Assembly (NCBI GenBank): GCA_030612095.1
Contig: JAUWOO010000005.1
Coordinates: 1-27,145 of the forward strand
Reading direction: 5' to 3'
Source of the DNA: Thermoplasmatota archaeon
GTDB taxonomy: Archaea > Thermoplasmatota > E2 > DHVEG-1
DNA length: 27,145 bases
The position numbers and the translations under genes are program-made. Below the pieces are notes generated by a model, which saw only the letters and a program-made list of their open reading frames with translations, had not been told where the DNA came from and ran no database searches. This document shows positions 15,691 through 23,576 of the stretch, in pieces (position 1 is the first letter of the stretch; each line of letters begins with the position of its first letter).

Positions 15691-15712
15691 AAGTAATGAG
15701 ATATGTGAAATA

Positions 15713-15871
15713 TTATTCACTTTGCTCATCTTGCAGATCAATGACCATTTCAGTAAGTACATCTTCGAAAACATGATGGCGGTACTCCCTAATTGAACCA
15801 TCAGCTAAATGAACTTTTACAACAAAATATGCGCCATCTTTTATGATCTCGATATTACAAATCACTTCCAC
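15713..15871 (-). CDS. 52-aa small protein with GTG start
   Basis: From GTG at 15871 to TAA at 15713 the minus strand encodes 52 residues. It has a beta-hairpin-like first half (VEVICNIEIIKDGAYFVVKV) then HLADGSIREYRHHVFEDVL and a very acidic tail (VIDLQDEQSE). The alternation of hydrophobic residues and the turn residues DG look like a folded single domain and not a chance ORF. An in-frame stop lies 9 nt upstream of the GTG, which fixes this start. A TATA-like AAATATAAA (15915-15923) would place transcription about 22 nt before it, and a hairpin follows the stop. Family not recognised. Confidence 0.65.
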   Translation of the reverse strand: MEVICNIEIIKDGAYFVVKVHLADGSIREYRHHVFEDVLTEMVIDLQDEQSE

Positions 15872-16006
15872 GGTTTCTCACTACTCAACTGGCAATCCGA
15901 ATCCAGCAAGTACGTTTATATTTTCTGTTGAAAATCACACACATCACTTTTAATTATTTCATACTATTTCAACATTTCAGCATAGTTTATAATTGATTTT
16001 TTAACG

Positions 16007-17254
16007 TCATTTTGCAGCGCTTTCTCCGGCAAGATATCCAGTTGAAAATGCTTCTTGCAAATTATAACCACCAGTATCACCATCAAGATCTATCATCTCT
16101 CCAGCAAAAAATAATCCGTTAACTTTTCGTGATGCCATCGTTTTGGGATTGATTTCTTTCAAAGAAATCCCACCCCGGGTTATCATGGCTTTTTCAAACG
16201 AGCTAGTTCCAATAATTTTTAAGTCCATCCCTTTTAAAAATGAAACTATTTTTTTCCGATTTTTACTAGTTAGCTGGCTTACTTGCTCCCCTGGAGTAAT
16301 CTCCAAAACCTCCATTGCAATATCCACCAATCTACTGGGTAAATTTTTCTTTAAGACATTAGAAATACTTTTTTTAGAATTGGCAATGATCCCTTTCATA
16401 AGTTGTGCATCAATTTCTTCTCTACTTAAAGAGGGTGACAAATCTACCGATGCTACTACTTTTTTACCATCGGCCAACCAATCTATTACTTTCCCACTTA
16501 TTGACAAAATAATTGGCCCAGATATTCCAACTCTTGTGAACAAAAGATCCCCCACATGCGAAGTTATTTGTTTTCGACCACATGCAAAAGTCACACTTAC
16601 TTCTTTTAGTGTCAATCCTTCTAATGCACTTGGATATGTTTTATCGGTTTTAAGGGCGGCAAGACCTGGACGCAAAGAAACAATTTTATGTCCCAGGCCT
16701 TCTGCAAGCCTTATTCCTTCACCTGTTGATCCAGTAGAACCATGTGTGATACCGCCGGTGGCTAATATCAAACTATCCGCTGGTACAAAGGGAGTACCCA
16801 TAAGACCCACCGATTGGACCTTTTTATCTTGAACTACAATATCAACCATTTGTGTGCCATAGATAATCTTTACTTTGTTTCTCAATAATTCTTTTTTTAA
16901 TATGTCGCGCACACTAGCTGCCCTATTTGTTTCCGGAAAAACCCTTCCATCCTTTTCTGTTTTTAGCTTTAGGCCCCTCGATTCAAAAAATTCTATAACA
17001 TCGCGATTAAAAAATAGCTTAAAAGCATCTCTTAAAAATTCACCATTTTTTGAATACCCTTCAAAAAACACATCAACGTTATTTGCATTTGTGAGGTTGC
17101 AACGTCCATTTCCACTTAAGAGGAGTTTCTTCCCCAAAATATTGTTTTTTTCTATCAATGTTACTTTCTGCCCAAGTTGACTGGCTCCAATTGCAGCCAT
17201 CATACCAGCTGGTCCACCACCAACCACAACAACCTTTTTTGCACTTCGCATCAT
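16007..17254 (-). CDS. HI0933/YhiN-family FAD-binding flavoprotein
   Basis: This 415-aa protein starts with a dinucleotide-binding motif VVVGGGPAGMMAA (GxGxxG at 12-17) and has the strong family signature GKKLLLSGNGRCNLTN (about 41-56), the middle ATGGITHGSTGSTGEG, and the C-terminal GGISLKEINPKTM and LDGDTGGYNLQEAFSTG. This is the HI0933/YhiN/BaiN-like group of NAD(P)/FAD-dependent oxidoreductases, often annotated as aminoacetone oxidase family; the true substrate is generally unknown. It is cytosolic. Two adjacent ATGs (17254, 17251) follow GGAGCTAAGG, so an SD is available. It lies just downstream of the tRNA on the same strand but has its own AT-rich promoter region (about 17287-17300). 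Confidence 0.92.
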   Translation of the reverse strand: MMRSAKKVVVVGGGPAGMMAAIGASQLGQKVTLIEKNNILGKKLLLSGNGRCNLTNANNVDVFFEGYSKNGEFLRDAFKLFFNRDVIEFFESRGLKLKTEKDGRVFPETNRAASVRDILKKELLRNKVKIIYGTQMVDIVVQDKKVQSVGLMGTPFVPADSLILATGGITHGSTGSTGEGIRLAEGLGHKIVSLRPGLAALKTDKTYPSALEGLTLKEVSVTFACGRKQITSHVGDLLFTRVGISGPIILSISGKVIDWLADGKKVVASVDLSPSLSREEIDAQLMKGIIANSKKSISNVLKKNLPSRLVDIAMEVLEITPGEQVSQLTSKNRKKIVSFLKGMDLKIIGTSSFEKAMITRGGISLKEINPKTMASRKVNGLFFAGEMIDLDGDTGGYNLQEAFSTGYLAGESAAK

Positions 17255-17328
17255 CCTTAGCTCCTTGCTTTTTCCAGGTAAAGGAGAAAAAATTTAATTT
17301 CATGCACAATCAATGTTACACCGTAACA

Positions 17329-17402
17329 CGCCCGCATTGGGATTCGAACCCAAGTAGAAGGCTCCGCAAGCCCTCAGGATATCCAAGCTACCTCATGCGG
17401 GC
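17329..17402 (-). tRNA. tRNA-Arg (anticodon GCG)
   Basis: The minus strand folds as a canonical 74-nt cloverleaf. The acceptor arms are GCCCGCA/TGCGGGC with discriminator G. The D-arm AGG...CCT has GG in its loop. The anticodon stem AGGGC/GCCTT encloses loop TTGCGGA, giving anticodon GCG that reads CGC. The variable region is CTAC, and the T-arm TTGGG/CCCAA encloses TTCGAAT. CCA is not encoded and no intron is present. It begins only 1 nt after the stop of cgi121, so it is probably cut from the hel308-cgi121 transcript or uses a promoter inside that gene. Confidence 0.95.
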
Positions 17403-17403
17403 A

Positions 17404-17925
17404 TTATTTGATAATATCGACCACGGCCACTTTTTCCAGAATAAGATGCCCATATTTAGCTTTCGTGACTGTTTTTATCTCATTTTCCTTAATACCAAAC
17501 TTCCTAAGCGTGTCCATATCCCCTTCAAGAACAGAATCATCTCGGACTAAAGAAAAACTCTCTAGAACTTCATCAACCAAATGATCAGATAATTCCCCAC
17601 CTCCAGCTTTAACATCATTAACAAACACAAACGCAATATTTCCATTACCTTTTTTTATCCCCATTTTTGGAATGGCCAGTTTTATCTGTCTTTCTCCAGA
17701 GGCATACAATAATATCTCTTTATCCAACGAATTAGTAGTATTGGTTTTTCTCCCCATTGCCCTAATGGCATGTTCCACCGAGGAAATAAGATGGGCTTTT
17801 CCAAAGATCATATTCGCATCAAATACTTGGATGATAACCTGATGCTTTTGTGCAAAACTGATAACTTGTTTTAAAAAACTGTCAATATCTTGAATGTTTC
17901 CCCTTGCCCCAATAATTTTAATCAT
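17404..17925 (-). CDS. cgi121: KEOPS complex subunit Cgi121
   Basis: The protein (173 aa from this start) matches Cgi121: an N-terminal strand MIKIIGARG, the conserved ANMIFGKAHLISSVEHAIRAM block (about 38-58), and SLDKEILLYASGERQI followed by KLAIPKMGIK. Cgi121 is the peripheral KEOPS subunit that binds Bud32 and the tRNA 3' end, helping Kae1 install threonylcarbamoyl-adenosine at position 37 of ANN-decoding tRNAs. The ATG at 17925 is preferred because GAGG lies 6 nt before it; ATG 17931 and TTG 17937 are in frame. It follows hel308 after 12 nt, so the two are co-transcribed, and a tRNA gene directly follows. No other KEOPS subunit is in the window. Confidence 0.85.
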   Translation of the reverse strand: MIKIIGARGNIQDIDSFLKQVISFAQKHQVIIQVFDANMIFGKAHLISSVEHAIRAMGRKTNTTNSLDKEILLYASGERQIKLAIPKMGIKKGNGNIAFVFVNDVKAGGGELSDHLVDEVLESFSLVRDDSVLEGDMDTLRKFGIKENEIKTVTKAKYGHLILEKVAVVDIIK

Positions 17926-17937
17926 ATGCATCCTCAA

Positions 17938-20115
17938 TTACTTTTTAACAACGAATTCAGATAATTCCCTATCTTCCCCCTTGTCACTTTCCCCTATTTG
18001 TTTTTTAATGCTCTTTGCTATTCCTTCACCTACAGTCTTAATCTCTGCTATTCTCTTGATGGGTACACCGCGTAAGTCACCGATTGTTTTAAAACCTTCA
18101 TTAAACATTGCTCGCGCTCTGATCCTACCTATACCTTTCAAGGATACAAGATTAAGGAGCTCCTTCTTACATCCGTATTGAACTCTTAACATTATATCGC
18201 TAATGTCAGAAACACATTCAAAATTATACATACGAGCAAACTCTCTAGAAGCATGAAGAAGCCATCCAGCCATCTCTACAATGTTGTGGATATCGCCAGG
18301 GCCAACATTATATTTTGATACAATTCCATCCTCTGGTATTTCATCAATCCAATCTTCAATCAACAACGCTGTCTTAAGATCGCTTAAAAACCACTCATAT
18401 TCTTCCCTTGAAAGAACAGGCATTTCAAGTAAAAAATCACCAGCATGTTGTTCTGCTTCTTCTTCCACCCAGAAATCCCCTTTCCTGAGATACAATGAAC
18501 GCACATCTGGAGTTGAGCATACAGCATGAATAAAAGATAAAGATGACGTTTCTTTGCTGCATGATTTTTCAAGTGCCTTTTTTAATTGTAGAGCAGATAG
18601 TGGATCTATATACAAGGAAGAGGTTCTATTCCCAAGCAATGTCGAAAGATACTTATCATTAACGCATTCGATAAAACCATTCTCTAACAAAAACTCGATG
18701 GTCGCATCTATATCATCCCTAAGAGCAGATGTATCAGATTGATGAGCATAAAAAGTACTATCTATAAACTTGTAAACGCCCTCTTCACTATCTACGAAAT
18801 TGGTTGCAATTGCAGATAATAAATGCATTCTAAGCGCAGTCTGACTGCCAAGTTTAGAAAAAATAGGTTCCGTATCCCCTAAAACATAATTATCAAAAAT
18901 CTGCTCCTTTTGTTCCTCATTTTTCGCTATAGCAATTGCCTCTCCGTGTTTATCATACCTGGGCCTACCTGCTCTACCTGCTTGCTGTTTATATTCCAAA
19001 ATAGGAATGGGCCGCATACCAAAATTTGCATCATATCGCCACAAATCCCTGATAATAACGCGTTGAGCAGGAATATTAACACCGGCTGCCAAGGTTGGTG
19101 TAGCTACAATACATTTAATCAAACGCTTTTTGAAACCTTGTTCTACAATTCTACGTTGAACGCTAGAAAGCCCTGCGTTGTGAAACGCGGCTCCTTTCTT
19201 TATACATAAAAACAATTTTTTATCAACTGACGTAAGCTCGGACAGTTCTTTTTTCATCGAAGTCAAAAGTTTCTCCAAATTCTCCTTGTCCTTGTTAGAT
19301 AGATTTTTTTCGATTGTTGAAGCTAAATTGTTTGCCACGGAAACTGTTGATCTTCGTGTATTTACAAAAACAAGAACTTGTCCACCATTTGCAACAGAAT
19401 TTTCGACTAATCTTTCAAGAGGTTTTTTTTCAGAGCCGTCTATCTTTACAGTTTTCCCATCATCATATTTAACCTTGTGTTTAAAACATACTCCTTCCCT
19501 AAGAGGAACTGGCCTCCAATCTGACTGAATTAGTTTTCCATCAAGCCAAATCGATAGTTCAGTAGCGTTTTTAATAGTGGCAGAAAGCGCAATTATCTGA
19601 GTTTTAGGATTCAATGCCTTAAACCGAGATATAATTACTTCTAGTGTTGGACCACGGCCAGGATCATTAATCAGATGCACCTCATCAATCACAAGAACCC
19701 TAACTTTATCAACCCAAGTAACGCCATGTCTTAGAAGAGAATCTGCTTTCTCAGAGGTACAAACGATTACGTCATATCTTGAAAGTCTAGGATCAGAATC
19801 GTCGAGATCCCCTGTAGAAATGCCTACCTTGAGCCCAAGTTTTTCAAATAGTTTAAGTTCTTCATACTTCTCTCTTGCAAGAGCTTTTAATGGTACAACA
19901 TACAATGCCTTTCCAGGTTCATTGATCAATCTATGTGCAATTGCTATATATGCCACAAGGCTTTTTCCGCTGGCTGTAGGGATAGAAAGAACCATGTTTT
20001 TTCCATTTAATACATGTGGTAATGCCTTTGCCTGTGGCGGGTAGAGTTCTGATATTTCATGTTCCCTCAGAACGTCGATGATGCGCTCATCTATTGGAAG
20101 TTCATTCAGTTTCAT
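17938..20115 (-). CDS. hel308: ATP-dependent DNA helicase Hel308
   Basis: A complete 725-aa Ski2-like superfamily 2 helicase that unwinds forked DNA 3'-5' at stalled replication forks. Motifs: Q motif Gln28, Walker A SIPTASGKS (44-52, Lys51), DEVH box 144-147, SAT 178-180, QVLVFVNTRRST (motif IV), TLAAGVNIPA (motif V) and QQAGRAGRPRYD (motif VI). A winged-helix and ratchet region follows, ending with a helix-hairpin-helix GIGRIRARAMFNEG and a second IKTVGEGIAKSIKKQIGE. Length is normal for Hel308. The last residues are charged and short of the usual RxRR-type autoinhibitory tail. It leads a tight unit with cgi121 and tRNA-Arg. A TATA box at 20139-20148 shared with the divergent gene predicts a leaderless mRNA. 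Confidence 0.95.
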   Translation of the reverse strand: MKLNELPIDERIIDVLREHEISELYPPQAKALPHVLNGKNMVLSIPTASGKSLVAYIAIAHRLINEPGKALYVVPLKALAREKYEELKLFEKLGLKVGISTGDLDDSDPRLSRYDVIVCTSEKADSLLRHGVTWVDKVRVLVIDEVHLINDPGRGPTLEVIISRFKALNPKTQIIALSATIKNATELSIWLDGKLIQSDWRPVPLREGVCFKHKVKYDDGKTVKIDGSEKKPLERLVENSVANGGQVLVFVNTRRSTVSVANNLASTIEKNLSNKDKENLEKLLTSMKKELSELTSVDKKLFLCIKKGAAFHNAGLSSVQRRIVEQGFKKRLIKCIVATPTLAAGVNIPAQRVIIRDLWRYDANFGMRPIPILEYKQQAGRAGRPRYDKHGEAIAIAKNEEQKEQIFDNYVLGDTEPIFSKLGSQTALRMHLLSAIATNFVDSEEGVYKFIDSTFYAHQSDTSALRDDIDATIEFLLENGFIECVNDKYLSTLLGNRTSSLYIDPLSALQLKKALEKSCSKETSSLSFIHAVCSTPDVRSLYLRKGDFWVEEEAEQHAGDFLLEMPVLSREEYEWFLSDLKTALLIEDWIDEIPEDGIVSKYNVGPGDIHNIVEMAGWLLHASREFARMYNFECVSDISDIMLRVQYGCKKELLNLVSLKGIGRIRARAMFNEGFKTIGDLRGVPIKRIAEIKTVGEGIAKSIKKQIGESDKGEDRELSEFVVKK

Positions 20116-20138
20116 CTGTTTTCCGTATGATGAAAGAG

Positions 20139-20148
20139 GTTATAAAAC
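20139..20148. promoter_or_regulatory. Bidirectional TATA box between hel308 and zinc-ribbon gene
   Basis: GTTATAAAAC contains the symmetric core TTATAA. On the minus strand it sits about 29 nt before the hel308 ATG; on the plus strand it sits about 46 nt before the ATG at 20190, giving a leader of about 20 nt. No second box is obvious in the 74-bp gap. Confidence 0.5.
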
Positions 20149-20189
20149 AAAAACCTTATTCATGATTAACAGAATACCTGGTTGATATC

Positions 20190-20501
20190 ATGGGCCGAAG
20201 ACAAACAATGATGGAGAAGTACAAGCAGCAAATGAAGGCATACCGGAAAAAAAGGATGAAACTAGATAACACTCCATTTTTACCACCTGATGGAAATGTG
20301 TATGTCATGGATTCCCTTGATCCGACAAAAAAGATAAAGGTAGAAGTTTTGAAAAAGCGTACAAAACAACATAGAGATATAGTTGAAAGTCTAGCGTGCC
20401 CAGTATGTGGAAGTGCAATGGAGTGGAATAGGGCATGGGAAGCTTTTATCTGCGTGAAACATGGCAAAAAGGCGATTTATGAAATTGTGAATGAAGGTTA
20501 G
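20190..20501 (+). CDS. Small zinc-ribbon-like protein
   Basis: The 103-aa product has a strongly basic helical N-terminus (MGRRQTMMEKYKQQMKAYRK), a middle segment NVYVMDSLDPTKKIKVEV, and a C-terminal partial zinc ribbon: CPVCGSAMEWN, then FICVKHGKK. The CxxC plus C-V-K-H arrangement could bind one zinc with Cys, Cys, Cys and His. The basic tail suggests nucleic-acid or ribosome contact. It is divergent from hel308 and shares its promoter region. I do not recognise a named family. Genuine coding is supported by codon pattern and context. Confidence 0.75.
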   Translation: MGRRQTMMEKYKQQMKAYRKKRMKLDNTPFLPPDGNVYVMDSLDPTKKIKVEVLKKRTKQHRDIVESLACPVCGSAMEWNRAWEAFICVKHGKKAIYEIVNEG

Positions 20502-20554
20502 AACTGACATCCTTTAAGTACATCTTAATATATTATTAATCGGTGATTTGAGAT

Positions 20555-20815
20555 ATGGTAGAAGAAAAGATTGGCGTGATTATACATTTCTTCACAAATG
20601 TCAATGTAGCTGCGATAAAAATAACAGCTGGTGAACTTAAAGTAGGAGATACTATTCACATTGTTGGCGCCCATACCGATTTCAAGCAAATAATCGATAG
20701 CATGGAAATTGATAGAAATCCAGTTCAAATGGTCCAAGCCGGCGATGATGTTGGCATAAAAGTTAAGGAAAGAACTAGAGAACACGATATTGTATATAAA
20801 ATACCAGAGGAATAA
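20555..20815 (+). CDS. EF-Tu domain-II-like translation factor-related protein
   Basis: The 86-aa protein is a stand-alone beta-barrel resembling domain II of EF-Tu/IF-2: VGVIIHFF-like first strand, VNVAAIKITAGELKVGDTIH (the GELKVGD turn is typical), HIVGAHTDFKQIIDSMEIDR and VQAGDDVGIKVKER (the AGDDVGI turn is also typical). It lacks any GTPase domain. Such short archaeal proteins are usually annotated as translation elongation factor-like. It ends 3 nt before the aIF5A ATG, so both are co-transcribed and probably act in translation. TTAATATA at 20525-20532, about 26 nt before the ATG, predicts a leaderless mRNA. Confidence 0.8.
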   Translation: MVEEKIGVIIHFFTNVNVAAIKITAGELKVGDTIHIVGAHTDFKQIIDSMEIDRNPVQMVQAGDDVGIKVKERTREHDIVYKIPEE

Positions 20816-20818
20816 AAT

Positions 20819-21205
20819 ATGAAGGAATTATCTGAAGTTAGATTATTGAGAGTGAATCGATATGTTATTGTCGATGATGAACCGTGTAAAATCGTGAGTA
20901 TATCTACCTCTAAACCAGGTAAGCACGGCGAATCAAAAGCACGTATTGAGGCAATTGGTGTCTTTGATGGGCAGAAACGAAGCATTGTCCATCCAGTTAA
21001 ACATAAAGTGCATGTTCCCATGATTGACAAACGAACTGCACAAGTATTGGCTTTAATTGGTGACAGTACCGTCCAACTTATGGATCTAGAAACCTATGAA
21101 ACCTTTGAAATGCCGATTCCTGATGAGTTCAAAGGTCAGCTTGAACCCGGGAAGGAAATACAATATTTAGAGGCGCTTGGTAGAAAGAAAATTACCCGCG
21201 TTTAG
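20819..21205 (+). CDS. eif5A: Translation initiation factor aIF5A
   Basis: This is the archaeal orthologue of eIF5A/EF-P, which binds the ribosomal E site and relieves stalling at difficult peptide bonds. The 128-aa chain has an SH3-like N-terminal domain with the hypusine loop STSKPGKHGESKAR; Lys35 is the residue that receives the spermidine-derived modification. The C-terminal OB fold begins around VHVPMIDKRTAQVLALIG. Length is normal. The gene sits 3 nt after the domain-II-like gene and 52 nt before agmatinase, an enzyme supplying the polyamine precursor, which fits its need for hypusine. No deoxyhypusine synthase is in the window. Confidence 0.97.
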   Translation: MKELSEVRLLRVNRYVIVDDEPCKIVSISTSKPGKHGESKARIEAIGVFDGQKRSIVHPVKHKVHVPMIDKRTAQVLALIGDSTVQLMDLETYETFEMPIPDEFKGQLEPGKEIQYLEALGRKKITRV

Positions 21206-21257
21206 ATAGCCCGAGTATTTTGCAACCATTGTAAAAATTAAACATCTCAAGGTTAAT

Positions 21258-22127
21258 ATGAATTTTCCAGATTACTTTGCCGATGCTGACTCAAATCTTA
21301 ACGAGGCAGAGTTTGTCATATTTGGTGTTCCATACGATAAAACTTCTTCTTTTAGATATGGTGCCAGTAAAGCCCCTAATGAAATAAGACAGGCCAGTTG
21401 GAATTTTGAAACGTTCGACCTAAAGACAGGGGTAGATTTTAGAGATATCAAAGTACACGATTATGGCAACATTGATATAAAAAATGACACCCCCGAAGTA
21501 ATGGTAAAAAAAGTTAGAGATTTTACATCAATACTCCTAGAAAAAAACAAATTTCCCATAGCACTCGGCGGCGAACATTCGATAACACTGGGAATAATAC
21601 AAGCGTTCCCAAAAGATATAGCAGTTTTATCACTTGATGCCCACATCGATTTTAGGCAGAAATATGAAGATGAACCATTTAATCATGCCTGTGTCTTGAG
21701 GCGTGTTGCTGACCAGATAAACATAAGAAATATTGCGGTTTTAGGTATCAGATCAGCAGAAAAAGAAGAGTTTGAAGATGCAAAAAAACAAAATCTTTTC
21801 CATATTGATTCATTTACCATCAGGGAAACGGGAATTAAACAAGCACTAGATAAAGTAAAAAATCATCTTAAAAACAAGAGAGTGTATCTCACATTAGATA
21901 TTGATGTTTTAGATCCAGCGTATGCTCCTGGGACAAGTACACCCGAGCCCTTTGGACTAACGTCCTTTGACGTTCTTGAGTGCATAGAAAGCTTTTCTTC
22001 TCAACTTATTGGCTTTGATGTTGTGGAAGTATGTCCACCGTATGACAATGGCGAAACAGCACTTCTTGCTGCCAGGTTTGTAAAATGTGTTATCGAAAGA
22101 GTATGGTTTCTACAACAGTATGGTTAA
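21258..22127 (+). CDS. speB: Agmatinase (arginase/agmatinase/formimidoylglutamase family)
   Basis: This ureohydrolase converts agmatine to putrescine and urea, leading to spermidine. All manganese ligands of the family are visible: His107 in GGEHS, Asp127, His129 and Asp131 in DAHIDF, and Asp214 and Asp216 in LDIDVLDPAYAPGTSTPEP. His143 in FNHAC corresponds to the catalytic His. The 289-aa length is typical. The N-terminal FGVPYDKTSSFRYGASKAP and the GLTSFDVLE helix support agmatinase over arginase, although specificity cannot be settled by eye. It directly follows aIF5A on the same strand, a meaningful pairing since aIF5A hypusination needs spermidine. Confidence 0.92.
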   Translation: MNFPDYFADADSNLNEAEFVIFGVPYDKTSSFRYGASKAPNEIRQASWNFETFDLKTGVDFRDIKVHDYGNIDIKNDTPEVMVKKVRDFTSILLEKNKFPIALGGEHSITLGIIQAFPKDIAVLSLDAHIDFRQKYEDEPFNHACVLRRVADQINIRNIAVLGIRSAEKEEFEDAKKQNLFHIDSFTIRETGIKQALDKVKNHLKNKRVYLTLDIDVLDPAYAPGTSTPEPFGLTSFDVLECIESFSSQLIGFDVVEVCPPYDNGETALLAARFVKCVIERVWFLQQYG

Positions 22128-22141
22128 AACACCATAATTAG

Positions 22142-22150
22142 TTTAATATA
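22142..22150 (+). promoter_or_regulatory. TATA box of the FKBP gene
   Basis: TTTAATATA is centred about 28 nt before the ATG at 22174 and overlaps the earlier ATG at 22150. It therefore favours the downstream start and a leaderless transcript. Confidence 0.45.
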
Positions 22151-22173
22151 TGATAACTTCATTCAACGCTGGC

Positions 22174-23325
22174 ATGCAAAGTGAAAAAATAGCTGTAATA
22201 GCGTTAGTAGTTATAATTGTTGGAGCCTTGTCAGCATATTCATTGGCAACTTACGGTGAAGATATTTTTGACAATCTTTTTGGAGAGAACGGAGAAACAG
22301 AACCAGGGGCCATTGCACTTGGAGATTGCGCTGATGTAAATTACATTGGTAGACATGCCTCCAACGGTACGATTTTTGATTCATCTTATGAAGATGCAGA
22401 AAATAAAACTGGTGGAATCCCTTTACAAATGTTTATCAGCATTAATAGTAGTGAGACACCACCAAAGTATGACTATATGGGAGTCATTAAAGGACTAGCA
22501 GAGGGACTTGTTGGATTAAAAGAAAATGATACGGCAACTATTGGCCCCATATCTCCAGAAAAGGCATATGGAGCTAAAAAACTTGGAATCGGCGATACTT
22601 TCAGTACAATTAACCTTGCTCTTGAGATGAATCAAACTGTACAGGTAATAGATCTCACTAGTAATTTCATAAGTCTAAAATGGATAAATGTAGAGACTCT
22701 CGGCAAGTTTACAATGCCTCAGATGATTTTGAAAAATTTATCAAGTATGGATCAAAGCGAGATGATTGTCATCCCACCACCACATTCCATATGGGAAAAT
22801 TCCACAGAAATAATAAACATTACAGATGAAACAGTCACAGTAAAAACTACACCTACAGCTAGTGAAAATTTATCTGAAACTCTAAAACCTATTCAATATG
22901 GTGTTACAGACATAATGTTCATCTTCCCAGATGCAACAACTGCAACATGGAATGAAACAACTATAACAATCACTAGTTCCCCAGAGATAGGTAAAAGCTA
23001 CCAATATAGTCAAGATACTGGTATGGGATATGTAATGAATATGACATTTACCATAGAATCTATTGTCAATGACACGATAAATATTTCAGTTATGTATGAG
23101 GACAGTGACGAAAAAATGTATCAGGAGGTCAACAGAACTCTAGAATTCGACAGGATTTTTACTATGCCTAGGTTATACAACAATATTCCACTTATGTACC
23201 AAGAGTATCTTTTTACAGAAGATCTTCAAAGAGAAGGATACAGCTTGCATGAACTGGCAGGAGAATCTTTAATCTTTGAGGTAGAAATAGTAAAAGTTTA
23301 CAAAACACCTCAAGAAGAAAGTTGA
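22174..23325 (+). CDS. Membrane-anchored FKBP-type peptidyl-prolyl isomerase-like protein
   Basis: From ATG 22174 the 383-aa chain begins with a short charged stretch and a hydrophobic anchor (about 5-27, IAVIALVVIIVGALSAYSLA), then an outward domain. The start of an FKBP fold is clear: GDCADVNYIGRHASNGTIFD, then YDYMGVIKGLAEGLVGLKEN and the ISPEKAYG loop. The domain then departs into a long insertion (about 165-355) rich in Asn-x-Ser/Thr sequons, returning to a final strand SLIFEVEIVKVYKT. The insertion sits where SlyD-type proteins carry their chaperone flap, but is much larger. A role in folding secreted proteins is inferred. The alternative start at 22150 adds eight residues. No signal-peptidase site is obvious, so it probably stays anchored. 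Confidence 0.85.
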   Translation: MQSEKIAVIALVVIIVGALSAYSLATYGEDIFDNLFGENGETEPGAIALGDCADVNYIGRHASNGTIFDSSYEDAENKTGGIPLQMFISINSSETPPKYDYMGVIKGLAEGLVGLKENDTATIGPISPEKAYGAKKLGIGDTFSTINLALEMNQTVQVIDLTSNFISLKWINVETLGKFTMPQMILKNLSSMDQSEMIVIPPPHSIWENSTEIINITDETVTVKTTPTASENLSETLKPIQYGVTDIMFIFPDATTATWNETTITITSSPEIGKSYQYSQDTGMGYVMNMTFTIESIVNDTINISVMYEDSDEKMYQEVNRTLEFDRIFTMPRLYNNIPLMYQEYLFTEDLQREGYSLHELAGESLIFEVEIVKVYKTPQEES

Positions 23326-23524
23326 GTTTCTCTCCTTAGAAAAATGTTACCGATGTCTGTTGACTTTACAGATTGGGAAATTTAATATGGATTGATATGC
23401 TCTAATGTTTGAGTGGGAAGTTAATTTTCAATTATCAATCGTCCCCCCTTAAAGGGACAAGATATGTCACCCCTTCCCTCCCCACTTGCTCTACCTTACA
23501 TCCATTTCTCCAAAAATTCAGATG

Positions 23525-23540
23525 TTACAGATATCTGTAA
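23525..23540. promoter_or_regulatory. 16-bp perfect palindrome upstream of the micro-ORF
   Basis: TTACAGATATCTGTAA reads the same on both strands. It ends 36 nt before the ATG at 23577, a position suited to a repressor dimer site. No box-like TATA is obvious beside it, so function is conjecture. Confidence 0.4.
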
Positions 23541-23576
23541 AGATGAAACATATGAGATATGGAGAGGTAAACTTAA

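Noticed and set aside
16143..16832. 229-aa plus-strand ORF
   Set aside because: It lies wholly inside the HI0933-family gene on the other strand and has a Ser/Pro-rich, shadow-like composition.
17329..17402. Leu or Ser identity for the tRNA
   Set aside because: There is no long variable arm, and the folded anticodon loop reads GCG, giving Arg.
17894..18181. Plus-strand ORF over the hel308 3' end
   Set aside because: Antisense to the conserved helix-hairpin-helix region of hel308; no promoter or family resemblance.
23441..23458. GTCCC/GGGAC dyad as a factor-independent terminator of the FKBP gene
   Set aside because: It lies more than 110 nt after the stop, has a 5-bp stem and no T run, so the case is too weak.
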